Shown here in pieces: positions 32,002-39,777 of a stretch of DNA of 56,037 nucleotides (position 1 is its first letter; every line of letters starts with the position of its first letter). The translations under genes were made by a program, and so were the position numbers. Below the pieces are notes generated by a model. It was not told the DNA's origin. It did not search any database and worked only from the letters and a program-made list of their open reading frames with translations. Source of the DNA: Candidatus Omnitrophota bacterium (GTDB taxonomy: Bacteria; Omnitrophota; Gorgyraeia; Tantalellales; Tantalellaceae); the NCBI GenBank assembly GCA_015231405.1, contig JADGBR010000023.1:1-56037 (forward strand). Reading direction: 5' to 3'.

Positions 32002-33444
32002 ATGCGGAATTTTGACAATACCATAACATACAAACGGCTTAGAAAAATAGCCGAGACTACCGACCACAAAAAGGTGCACGATCTCAGGGTCGGGATGATC
32101 GTGCCACCGTCGCCGTTCGTGGTCCCATGCGGGTGGGAATTCGTGCATAGCGCGCCTTTCGAAGGTCCGTCCGTGATAGCCGCTGTTCTGAAAGGGCTGG
32201 GCGTGGAAGTCGTTCTCCTTGACCGGAGGGAAGATATTGATCCGGAAAAGCTGAAGGGCGGGCCGTTAAAGAAACTGGATATCGTATGTTGTGTCTCATA
32301 CGAGGATAGCTTTCCATACCAGAAAAGAGTTATCGAGATAGCTAAAGCCGAAGAGAAAGACCGACCGGTCATCATCGGCGGACCTCTTGTTTCCTCCGTG
32401 CCCGAACTAATAATGAACAACACCATGGCCGATTATGCCGTCATTGGTGAAGGGGAGCTGACGACGATAGAGCTTATGGACCGCCTGATGGGTGTGAAAG
32501 GCGCTCCGGAACTGAGCGATATCGATGGGCTGGCTTACAGGTCGGAAAACGGCAAAGTCGTTCAGAATAAACGCCGCGAACAAATGACGGATATAGACGC
32601 GGTGCCCTTACAGGACATTTCGGTCTGGCCTTCTGTCATGAAGACAGGTTCAGCCGCCGAAATTTATATGACCTCAAGCAGGGGGTGTCCGGGCAATTGC
32701 AGCTTCTGCTACAGGGCCATGCCTCTATTAAGGCATAAATCCCCGGAAAGGGTGCGAAGGGAACTCGAATACCTTAAAAGGTACGGATATAAATTCGTAT
32801 GGTGGAGCGACCTAACCTTTATCGACGATAAAAAACGGGTCCACGAGCTTATGGACGGGGCTTTTAGCGGGATCGATTTCAGGTGGTGCTGTTTCACGAG
32901 GGTAGACGGGCTGTCCCGTGAAGTCCTTAAACACATGAAAGAGAACGGATGCGATATAGTGATGTTCGGGTTCGAGTCTATCACAAGCGAGATCCTGAAG
33001 TATTTCAGGAAAAAGATATCCCAAAACCAGATGGTTAAAGCCATAGAGCTCACGAGGGAAGCGGGTCTCAAGGTAGGCGGTCTTTTTATTCTCGGTGCTC
33101 CCGGTGAGACAAGGGAAAGCCTTGAAAGGGTGGTCGAGTTCTCGCGCGAGTTCAGGGAAGTGACCAGGGTGAAATACATGTCAGCACTTCCGGGGACCAC
33201 GCTTTACTATGATGCCCTGAAAAATGGTATCATAAAGGACGAGCTGGAACATCTGTATTTTCTTTCGAGGGAAAGGTCGGTCGAGGATGACGAAATATTA
33301 TCTTTTTCCGGTGTTCCGGAGCATGAGCTCCGGTCGGCGTATCGCGCGATCAACGGGCAGATAGAGGTCAGGCCTTACGAATACTGGAACGAGTGCAACC
33401 GTTTCTTGGACGCGCCGAAGAAGTTCAAGGATAGGCTCGTTTAA
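32002..33444 (+). CDS. Radical SAM protein with cobalamin-binding-like N-terminal domain
   Basis: The 480-residue product has a Rossmann-like B12-binding-type domain (about 25-165; IIGGPLVSSVPE and DYAVIGEGELTTIELMDRL are typical). The radical SAM core follows, with its cluster motif SSRGCPGNCSFCYRA (C229, C233, C236), then VMFGFESI and GGLFILGAPGETRESLERV. The cobalamin-histidine motif DxHxxG is not evident, so cobalamin would bind base-off without it or may not bind. Such enzymes often methylate unactivated carbons or phosphorus. It pairs with the methyltransferase upstream and is paralogous to the N-terminal two thirds of the next protein. Confidence 0.88.
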   Translation: MRNFDNTITYKRLRKIAETTDHKKVHDLRVGMIVPPSPFVVPCGWEFVHSAPFEGPSVIAAVLKGLGVEVVLLDRREDIDPEKLKGGPLKKLDIVCCVSYEDSFPYQKRVIEIAKAEEKDRPVIIGGPLVSSVPELIMNNTMADYAVIGEGELTTIELMDRLMGVKGAPELSDIDGLAYRSENGKVVQNKRREQMTDIDAVPLQDISVWPSVMKTGSAAEIYMTSSRGCPGNCSFCYRAMPLLRHKSPERVRRELEYLKRYGYKFVWWSDLTFIDDKKRVHELMDGAFSGIDFRWCCFTRVDGLSREVLKHMKENGCDIVMFGFESITSEILKYFRKKISQNQMVKAIELTREAGLKVGGLFILGAPGETRESLERVVEFSREFREVTRVKYMSALPGTTLYYDALKNGIIKDELEHLYFLSRERSVEDDEILSFSGVPEHELRSAYRAINGQIEVRPYEYWNECNRFLDAPKKFKDRLV

Positions 33445-33471
33445 CGAGTGAACATAGAGGAACTGATCATT

Positions 33472-35622
33472 ATGAAAAGTTTACCCGAATGCGAATATAA
33501 CTATTCAACGGCCACCGATCCTTTCGAGGAAGAGCTGAGGCGTATATCCTATTCCGATATCATAGAAAAGCGCCCGGAAAAGATAGTACTTGTGGTGCCG
33601 GCTTCCCCCCAGGTCCCGACTCCCGGCAGGGAGTTCCTAGTGACAGGGCCTTTCGAAGGCTTCACGTATATGGCGACGCTGGTGAAAAAAATGGGATTTG
33701 ACCTCGAGGTGGTGGATTGCCGGCTTAAGGACGACCCTGAGAAGCTTGTCATGGAGGCCTCTTCCGGAGCTGACGCTATAGGTCTCGGGGCGTTTTGCGA
33801 TTCTTTCGATTTTTTGAGGAAGGTCACGCGTGAGATAAAGAAGAAGTATCCCCAAAAGACGGTCTTTCTTGGAGGGCCGCTCGTTTCGTCACTTCCGGAG
33901 ATCATGATGGATAACACTTCGGCGGACCTAGGCATCATCGGCGAGGCCGAGCTCACGATGATCGAGCTCTTGACCGCGCAATTCAGCGCGGAAGAAAGGG
34001 ACCCCTCCGGCATAAAAGGGATAGTCTATAGGAAGAACGGTAAGATAGCTATGACCGCCCCCAGGCCTCAGATAAAGGACCTGGATAATCTGCCTTTATT
34101 GGATTACACTATCTGGCCGAATTGCCGGGATATATTGAAGAACGGCCAGATCCTGATCTCGTCCATGAGGGGATGCCCGATGGATTGCTCTTTCTGTTTT
34201 AAGACCATACCCGCCCTCAGGATGAAAAGCCTGGAAAGGTTCGAGGCGGAAGTCGAGTACCTGAAAAGAACGACGGGGTTCAACTATACATGGCTTAACG
34301 ACCTTACGTTCAACGTCAAAGAGGACCGGGCCATCAAGATATGCCGCATCCTACACCGACACGGGGTTCGTTACCACTGTTTCGCGCGCGTCAAGAATGT
34401 CAGCCGTGAATTCACTCGCGTCCTGAAAGAGACCGGATGCCTCGGCATCTGGTTCGGCATAGAATCGTACGATCAGGATGTCCTGGACGCGAATAGGAAA
34501 GGTATAACGATCGGGGATATTAACAACGCCGTGAAAGTTTCCGGGGAAGCTGGCCTTGAGGCGAGGGGCCTATTCATCGTCGGGCTTTACGGCGAAACGG
34601 AAGAGTCGCTTAAAAAGATGCTCGGGTACATAAAGAACAGTTCGTTCCTTCCGCTCGTGAAATACCTTGTGCCTTTCCCCGGGACTTCGCTCTACCATCA
34701 CGCGGTCGGGACCGGCAAGATACCCGACGCGGTGAGATTCCTCGAGATGCTTTCCAAAAGGAAAATACGGGACTTTGACGACGAGATCATAAACCTCACC
34801 GACTTGCCGGACGATACCATGCGCCGGTATTTTCATGAGATATGGAAAATAACGGCGGATAGGGAAAAGGGAGCCGAGTGCGGTACGGGTGAGAACCCGG
34901 AGGATCATTTCCGTAAAAGAGCCGGGAAATACGACAATTCGTCCAGCTGGGTGGACGATCCGGCGCTTATCCGCAAGATCTATGATATGTCGGGCGCGGG
35001 GAAAGGTTCTATCGTCCTCGATGTCGCCATAGGCACAGGTAAGGTCGCGGGAGTGTTCCACGACAATGGGAGCCGCGTTATCGGGATAGATATCTCCCCC
35101 GGCATGGTAGACCATGCCGGGAAGTTTGCCGACTGGATAATTATGGCGCGCGCCGAGGCGATGCCGTTCAAGAACGGGTTTGATGTCTGTACCTGCCGGC
35201 AGGGGCTGCAGTTCATGGACGTTCCCGCGGCCCTGGGTGAGATCTCTAGGGTCCTTAAGCCGGGCGGACGCGTGGTTCTCAGCCATTTAACGGCTTATGA
35301 CCGGGAAGACGGGGCAACGGCTTTCCATATCCAGAGGCTGCGGAATCCCGCGAGGAAGAATTATTTTCTTCCGGGAGACCTCGGCGCGTCGCTTTCTTCG
35401 GCCGGTTTTACCGATGTGGTCGCCGAAGAATATATAACAAGGGAATCCGTTAATAAATGGATAGACAACGGGGCGATAAGCGCCGGCGCGATGGCTGAAA
35501 TAAAAGAAGTCTATAGAACAGCGCCTGCGAGGTTCAGAGAACTTCATCGGATAGAATTTGCCGGGGATGATATATTCGATTCGATGAAAATGGAGATCGT
35601 GCGTGCGGTTAAACCGTATTAG
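33472..35622 (+). CDS. Radical SAM/B12-type protein fused to a methyltransferase
   Basis: I start at ATG 33472 because AGAGGAA lies 9 bp upstream (716 residues); GTG 33448 would add eight. Order: B12-binding-like domain (about 35-170, with FLGGPLVSSLPEIMMDNTSA), radical SAM core (SSMRGCPMDCSFC, C235, C239, C242), a linker, and a class I methyltransferase from about residue 475 (VLDVAIGTGKVAGV, GIDISPGMVDHAG, VLKPGGRVVLSHL). It looks like a fused version of the two preceding genes. The shared RESVNKWID and FRELH boxes show the methyltransferase halves are paralogues. Two SAM-using centres in one chain suggest two successive methylations or a methylation plus a radical step. Confidence 0.88.
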   Translation: MKSLPECEYNYSTATDPFEEELRRISYSDIIEKRPEKIVLVVPASPQVPTPGREFLVTGPFEGFTYMATLVKKMGFDLEVVDCRLKDDPEKLVMEASSGADAIGLGAFCDSFDFLRKVTREIKKKYPQKTVFLGGPLVSSLPEIMMDNTSADLGIIGEAELTMIELLTAQFSAEERDPSGIKGIVYRKNGKIAMTAPRPQIKDLDNLPLLDYTIWPNCRDILKNGQILISSMRGCPMDCSFCFKTIPALRMKSLERFEAEVEYLKRTTGFNYTWLNDLTFNVKEDRAIKICRILHRHGVRYHCFARVKNVSREFTRVLKETGCLGIWFGIESYDQDVLDANRKGITIGDINNAVKVSGEAGLEARGLFIVGLYGETEESLKKMLGYIKNSSFLPLVKYLVPFPGTSLYHHAVGTGKIPDAVRFLEMLSKRKIRDFDDEIINLTDLPDDTMRRYFHEIWKITADREKGAECGTGENPEDHFRKRAGKYDNSSSWVDDPALIRKIYDMSGAGKGSIVLDVAIGTGKVAGVFHDNGSRVIGIDISPGMVDHAGKFADWIIMARAEAMPFKNGFDVCTCRQGLQFMDVPAALGEISRVLKPGGRVVLSHLTAYDREDGATAFHIQRLRNPARKNYFLPGDLGASLSSAGFTDVVAEEYITRESVNKWIDNGAISAGAMAEIKEVYRTAPARFRELHRIEFAGDDIFDSMKMEIVRAVKPY

Positions 35623-35645
35623 CAGTTTCCCGGTACGTATGAAGT

Positions 35646-35686
35646 AAGACGTAGGACGTCCCACTTCCCACATCCTACGTCCTGCG
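35646..35686. repeat. Word-repeat inverted element (GTAGGACGT type), copy 2
   Basis: AGACGTAGGACGTCCCAC opposes CATCCTACGTCCTGC. It is the short version of the element at 21536-21621 and fills the gap before the phosphodiesterase-like gene. Confidence 0.85.
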
Positions 35687-35704
35687 GAACTTTCTGGAGG
35701 TTGA

Positions 35705-37705
35705 ATGAGGAAGCTTAAATTGTTCCTTGCCGTGATATTGCTGGCCACGATGGCCCAGAGGGGCCTATCAGACGACAAGACCCCCTCGCCTAAGATCAAG
35801 CTGTACTGGTTCATTCCCGACGGCCTGAGGGCTGAGCCTGAAACTTTCAATATATACAAGTGGGCCCAAGAGGGATACCTGCCGAACATAAAGAAAATGA
35901 TGGATAACGGCTCATATGGTTACTCGCGTCCCGTATACCCGGGGCATACTCCCGTGAATTTCGCCACGCTTTTCACGGGCTCATATCCCGAGGTGCACGG
36001 CGTTTCGGACGGGACGATGCATACGGAGGGCAACCCGCTTGGAAGGCCTTCGGTAATGGGGTTCAGCTCGACGGCTAAAAAGGTCGAGCCGATATGGGTA
36101 ACGCTCGAGAAGGAGGGGCGGAAGGTCGGCCTATTGTCGGTCCCGGGCTCCACTCCCCCGGAATTGCAGAATGGGTATACTATGGTCGGCAGGTGGGGAG
36201 GGTGGGGAGCCAATTTCAACGCTATAGATTTCGAGGAGATCGGGGAAGGAGGAATGAAAAAGGGGCTCGCGAGAAGCTCAAAGCTCTTCTTTTTCGGGCC
36301 GTCCCTCGCGGTTTTCACGAGTGCCAGAATATCCGACGTGAACATCGGTAAGAGCACTTACTCTACGGCGAAGACGGTCGACCTTGAGGCATGGGGGGCG
36401 CTTGTCCGGGCGAATATATACGATTCCACGGACGACGGCAAAGAGAACTACGACAGGGTGTCATTTATTTCCGGGGAGAAAGAGATCGCGGACCTCAAAG
36501 AAGGGGAGTGGAGCGGCTGGCTTCCGATAAGGCTTAAGTGGAACGATGTTACCGTCGATTCCGAGGTGAAGGTAAAGGTGATAAGGCTGGAGGATAACGG
36601 GTACTATAAGATACGTTTTTATTACAACGCTATGAACGAGACTAACACCGACCCGTCCTTTCTCGCCGCGGATATGATCGATAACGCCGGACCGATGGTG
36701 GACTCGGTGGATAGTTTTCCGGCCCAGCTTATTTTCTATCCGGAAGATAAGGATACTTTTATCGAGGAAGCATCCATGTCTTTCGACTGGCATGTGAAAG
36801 GGGCGGAGTATTTTCTCAAAAAATACGACCCGGATATCTTTATCCACGACATATATACGCCCAACCAGATGTTCACTTCCAGATGGTGGATGGGATATGT
36901 CGACCCCAAGTCGGCTTTGTATGGCGAGAAAAACCTGGAGGAAAGGGACCGTCTCTTCAGGGAGGTAAAGGAAATATACAGGCGGGTCGACGAGGTCATG
37001 GGTAAGTACCTGGAAAAGGCCGATGAGGATACGGTAGTGGTCCTTACCTCGGACCATGGCATAGCGCCGCTTTCCCGGTGGGTTAACCTGAACAATTATT
37101 TCGCCGGGAAAGGATGGCTCAAATTCAGCGTTGATCCAAAAACCGGCGAAACGCTTGTGGACTGGCAGGGGTCGAAAGTGGTGTATCTCAACTTCGGAAA
37201 TATTTATATCGCCCCGTCGGGTCTTCATGACCGGGATGGGAAATGGTCCAGGCAAAAGGGCGAGGGATACGAGAAACTCCGTGAAGAGGTCATTACGGCC
37301 TTAGAAGCCCTGAAGGATAAAGACGGCGCGAGCCCCGTCGCTTTTATAGTTAAGTGGGAGGATGCCGAAAAGGAACTGCGCCTGCCAGGAGAGCGGGTAG
37401 GGGACCTCATAGTTTCCAATAAGCCCGGCTTCGGTTGGAACGAGGAGATGACGGAAGGGAAAGATATCTTTGAGGACTCGCTTATCACGGGATACAAACA
37501 GGCGCTTAAATCGGACGATCTTCCCGCTATGTGGGTCCCGTTCGTGATCATGGGCCCGGGTGTCAAAAAAGGTAATTACCTCGGCGACAAGCCTTTCGAA
37601 ATGATAGACCAGTACCCGACCCTGATGACGCTCATTAAAGCGGACATGCCAGGATTCGTGCAGGGAAAGCCCGTCGAAGGGGTATTCGAGAAAAGTCGAG
37701 ACTAG
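35705..37705 (+). CDS. Exported alkaline-phosphatase-superfamily protein (type I phosphodiesterase-like)
   Basis: The 666-residue product has a signal peptide (LKLFLAVILLATMAQRGLSD, to about 22), so it works in the periplasm. KLYWFIPDGLRAE gives the metal aspartate D39. HTPVNFATLFTGSYPEVHGV (81-100) lines up with the nucleophile segment of nucleotide pyrophosphatases, making T82 the likely nucleophile. VVLTSDHGIAPLSRW supplies further ligands. Two other expected histidines are not obvious: near HDIYTPNQMF, and where the family has GxHG, this one has LPAMWVPFVIMGPG. The metal site or substrate may therefore differ. Sulfatase-like or phosphonate-cleaving activity is possible in this superfamily. 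The RBS is GGAGG. Confidence 0.82.
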   Translation: MRKLKLFLAVILLATMAQRGLSDDKTPSPKIKLYWFIPDGLRAEPETFNIYKWAQEGYLPNIKKMMDNGSYGYSRPVYPGHTPVNFATLFTGSYPEVHGVSDGTMHTEGNPLGRPSVMGFSSTAKKVEPIWVTLEKEGRKVGLLSVPGSTPPELQNGYTMVGRWGGWGANFNAIDFEEIGEGGMKKGLARSSKLFFFGPSLAVFTSARISDVNIGKSTYSTAKTVDLEAWGALVRANIYDSTDDGKENYDRVSFISGEKEIADLKEGEWSGWLPIRLKWNDVTVDSEVKVKVIRLEDNGYYKIRFYYNAMNETNTDPSFLAADMIDNAGPMVDSVDSFPAQLIFYPEDKDTFIEEASMSFDWHVKGAEYFLKKYDPDIFIHDIYTPNQMFTSRWWMGYVDPKSALYGEKNLEERDRLFREVKEIYRRVDEVMGKYLEKADEDTVVVLTSDHGIAPLSRWVNLNNYFAGKGWLKFSVDPKTGETLVDWQGSKVVYLNFGNIYIAPSGLHDRDGKWSRQKGEGYEKLREEVITALEALKDKDGASPVAFIVKWEDAEKELRLPGERVGDLIVSNKPGFGWNEEMTEGKDIFEDSLITGYKQALKSDDLPAMWVPFVIMGPGVKKGNYLGDKPFEMIDQYPTLMTLIKADMPGFVQGKPVEGVFEKSRD

Positions 37706-37726
37706 TTAAGAAGAAGTAAGGGATAC

Positions 37727-37857
37727 AGAAGCCAGAATTCAGAATACAGAATTCAGAAAAAATGTGGGGGTGGACATTATTCTGGTTTCTGTATTCTGTA
37801 TGCCGGCTTCTGGCTTCTGGCTTCTGTATTCTGTATTCTGGCTTCTGGATTCTGTAT
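37727..37857. repeat. Word-repeat inverted element (AGAATACAGA type), copy 2
   Basis: The left arm (AGCCAGAATTCAGAATACAG and a variant, to about 37760) faces a right arm of TTCTGTATTC / TGGCTTCTGG words (37780-37857). The right arm is also read, on the minus strand, as the last 25 or so codons of the exported protein at 37777-38478. Confidence 0.88.
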
Positions 37858-38478
37858 ATCTATGACTTGAATTTTTTCAAGGCTTTCGAGTATTTTCACC
37901 GCTTTTTCTTCAACAAAATCTTTTACGGGAATGAATATCAGTATCTGGAAGACTGTTCCGGAGGAAGGCTCATAGAACGAAGCGCAAATGGCCCTTTGCG
38001 CTATCAGGTTGTCGTCCCATACGCCTAGGACGTACCTGTCGGAGGCATTGGCTATAAGTATGTCCCTTTCGACTCCCAGTATCATTGCCTTTTTCTCGTA
38101 TGGTTTTTTATCCTCTGGAGCGCCCGTAACTCGCGTTATCATAGCCGCGTAAGGGACCACACGATCACCGTATAACCCTTTTATTATCGCATGCTTGTTC
38201 TTCGCGAATTCAACTCCTTTGTCCGGGGGGATGGGCCGGTCCGCTTCTATCTCTATCCTCTGGCCTGGGCCTTCTGCGGTAATGGAGTGGTACGTGGTGC
38301 CCCTGGCGACCTGTTTAAAATCGCGTTTTATCGCAAGATCCCCGGCTTCCGTGGCTATCCTCACGCCGTAAGTGGCAAGTGTGGCGTTCAAAGTAGAGGT
38401 TTCAGCCGCTAAGGTCATACCAGGCAGGATAAGAACTGAGGCAAGGACCGATATGACGGACAATGGGATCTTTCTCAT
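37777..38478 (-). CDS. Exported protein of unknown function with repeat-derived tail
   Basis: I do not recognise a family. The 233-residue product has a signal peptide (PLSVISVLASVLILPGMTLA, cleavage near 24). A mixed alpha/beta region of about 180 residues follows with no cysteine cluster or clear catalytic motif. An AGGAG RBS lies upstream of the ATG. The last 26 residues, from about IQNPEARIQNTEARSQKP on, are a translation of the word repeat at 37780-37857, and the stop codon also comes from it. The original C-terminus was probably near KILESLEKIQ. It is the third gene of a minus-strand operon after two arylsulfotransferase-like genes, 12 bp from the second, so it likely acts with them in the periplasm. 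Confidence 0.75.
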   Translation of the reverse strand: MRKIPLSVISVLASVLILPGMTLAAETSTLNATLATYGVRIATEAGDLAIKRDFKQVARGTTYHSITAEGPGQRIEIEADRPIPPDKGVEFAKNKHAIIKGLYGDRVVPYAAMITRVTGAPEDKKPYEKKAMILGVERDILIANASDRYVLGVWDDNLIAQRAICASFYEPSSGTVFQILIFIPVKDFVEEKAVKILESLEKIQVIDIQNPEARIQNTEARSQKPAYRIQKPE

Positions 38479-38490
38479 AAAACTCTCCTT

Positions 38491-39777
38491 TTATCTTATG
38501 GCCTTTGGATCGTGACCTTTAGCTTCCAATAACGGCGCGACGTATCCCGGCGGATAACGGAACGCCCGTTTCATCCCCAGACCGCCCATAAGCCTGGCAT
38601 AGGTCGATATATAGTCCCAGACTATCTCGCCTTTAGGCGTTACCTCGAAAACCCTTTCCGACAAGCCTTCACAAATGAGCGTGTTGCCGTTCGGAAGACG
38701 TTCGGCATTGCATAAATTGACTGAGAAGAAATCGTTCTTTGGCCACGAATGATATTCCCAGACGATATTGCCGGCGACCGGGTCGATCTCGATAACCCTC
38801 GACCATTTCCTCTTCGCTCCGTTATCGAAGATAAGGATGTTGCCGTTGTCTATCATCCGCGGAGTATGAGGGTTCTCGAGTTCGCCGGGGCCCCAGGCCC
38901 ATATGATCCTGCCCGAGGGATACTCTATGATACCGATCGTATCGACACCGCAGAAACAAAAGAGGATATTCCCGGATTTGAAACGCGGGTCATTAGCTTC
39001 TAAGGGGTTCGGTCCGAGGATCATGGCAGTGTTGTTGTGAGCCCAGTCTTCTCCTTCATAATACAAGCCGTTCGCGAAATCTCCGGAAGCGCTCTCCTGC
39101 CATTGGCTTTCCCGAAAAACAGTGAACACATCATGGAATCCGCTCAGCGATACGAGCTCTTTCAAATGATCCTCGCCTTTCCATTGCCAGAGCGTTCTTC
39201 CATCTTTAGTTATTATGTCGATCCGCGGTGCCGACATGGATCCTAGAGGGAAAGGTGAGCCCGGAGGAGTCGGAATGGTATCCTTATAGGTTACGACGAA
39301 CGTGTCATTGTCGATCAAATAGAACTCGTTCTCGAAAACTCCCGGAGAGAGGAACAGTTCGTTACTTTCGGCATCAAGTTCTTTCAATCCAGACATCTGT
39401 CCAGGGGATTCCATCCCGGACATTTGTGTCGCCAGAAAGAGTGTGCCATTGTCGCTCAGCCTCCCGAGGGAGGGAGGAGGGTCGGCAACCAGCCACCGGT
39501 GGATCGTAAGGCCGTCCATATCAACAAGATCAACGGGCGACAGTCCGCCGGTAAAAGATGGCTGAGAAAGTAGGGGGACGAGAAGGGTATAGCCTTTGAA
39601 CGTCTTTTCGGGTTTATTGATCCTGAGGCCCGTGACGCGTTTATCGACGGTTTTAGACGATACGATCACGCGATCTTTGCCGGGATTTGCGGTAGGGGCG
39701 TCGAGCCAGATATCACCGGAGCGGGTGCTAGTCGCCATCAGAAATAAAAAGACCATGAGGGGAACACACCACCTCAC
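38491..39777 (-). CDS. Arylsulfotransferase-like exported beta-propeller (2)
   Basis: The 428-residue product has a signal peptide (VPLMVFLFLMATSTRSG) and then a repeated beta-propeller with blades ending in ASST/PQQ-type W motifs (GRTLWQWKG, GRIIWAWGPGE, GNIVWEYHSW, GEIVWDYIS). EDWAHNNTAMILG and ENPHTPRMIDNGNILIFDNG resemble the histidine-bearing segments of arylsulfate sulfotransferase. In the third segment, AERLPNGNTLICEG, the histidine equivalent to the sulfated one is not seen. It may be a PAPS-independent sulfotransferase with altered chemistry or a binding propeller. It overlaps its paralogue by 4 bp and looks like a tandem duplicate. Confidence 0.8.
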   Translation of the reverse strand: MRWCVPLMVFLFLMATSTRSGDIWLDAPTANPGKDRVIVSSKTVDKRVTGLRINKPEKTFKGYTLLVPLLSQPSFTGGLSPVDLVDMDGLTIHRWLVADPPPSLGRLSDNGTLFLATQMSGMESPGQMSGLKELDAESNELFLSPGVFENEFYLIDNDTFVVTYKDTIPTPPGSPFPLGSMSAPRIDIITKDGRTLWQWKGEDHLKELVSLSGFHDVFTVFRESQWQESASGDFANGLYYEGEDWAHNNTAMILGPNPLEANDPRFKSGNILFCFCGVDTIGIIEYPSGRIIWAWGPGELENPHTPRMIDNGNILIFDNGAKRKWSRVIEIDPVAGNIVWEYHSWPKNDFFSVNLCNAERLPNGNTLICEGLSERVFEVTPKGEIVWDYISTYARLMGGLGMKRAFRYPPGYVAPLLEAKGHDPKAIR

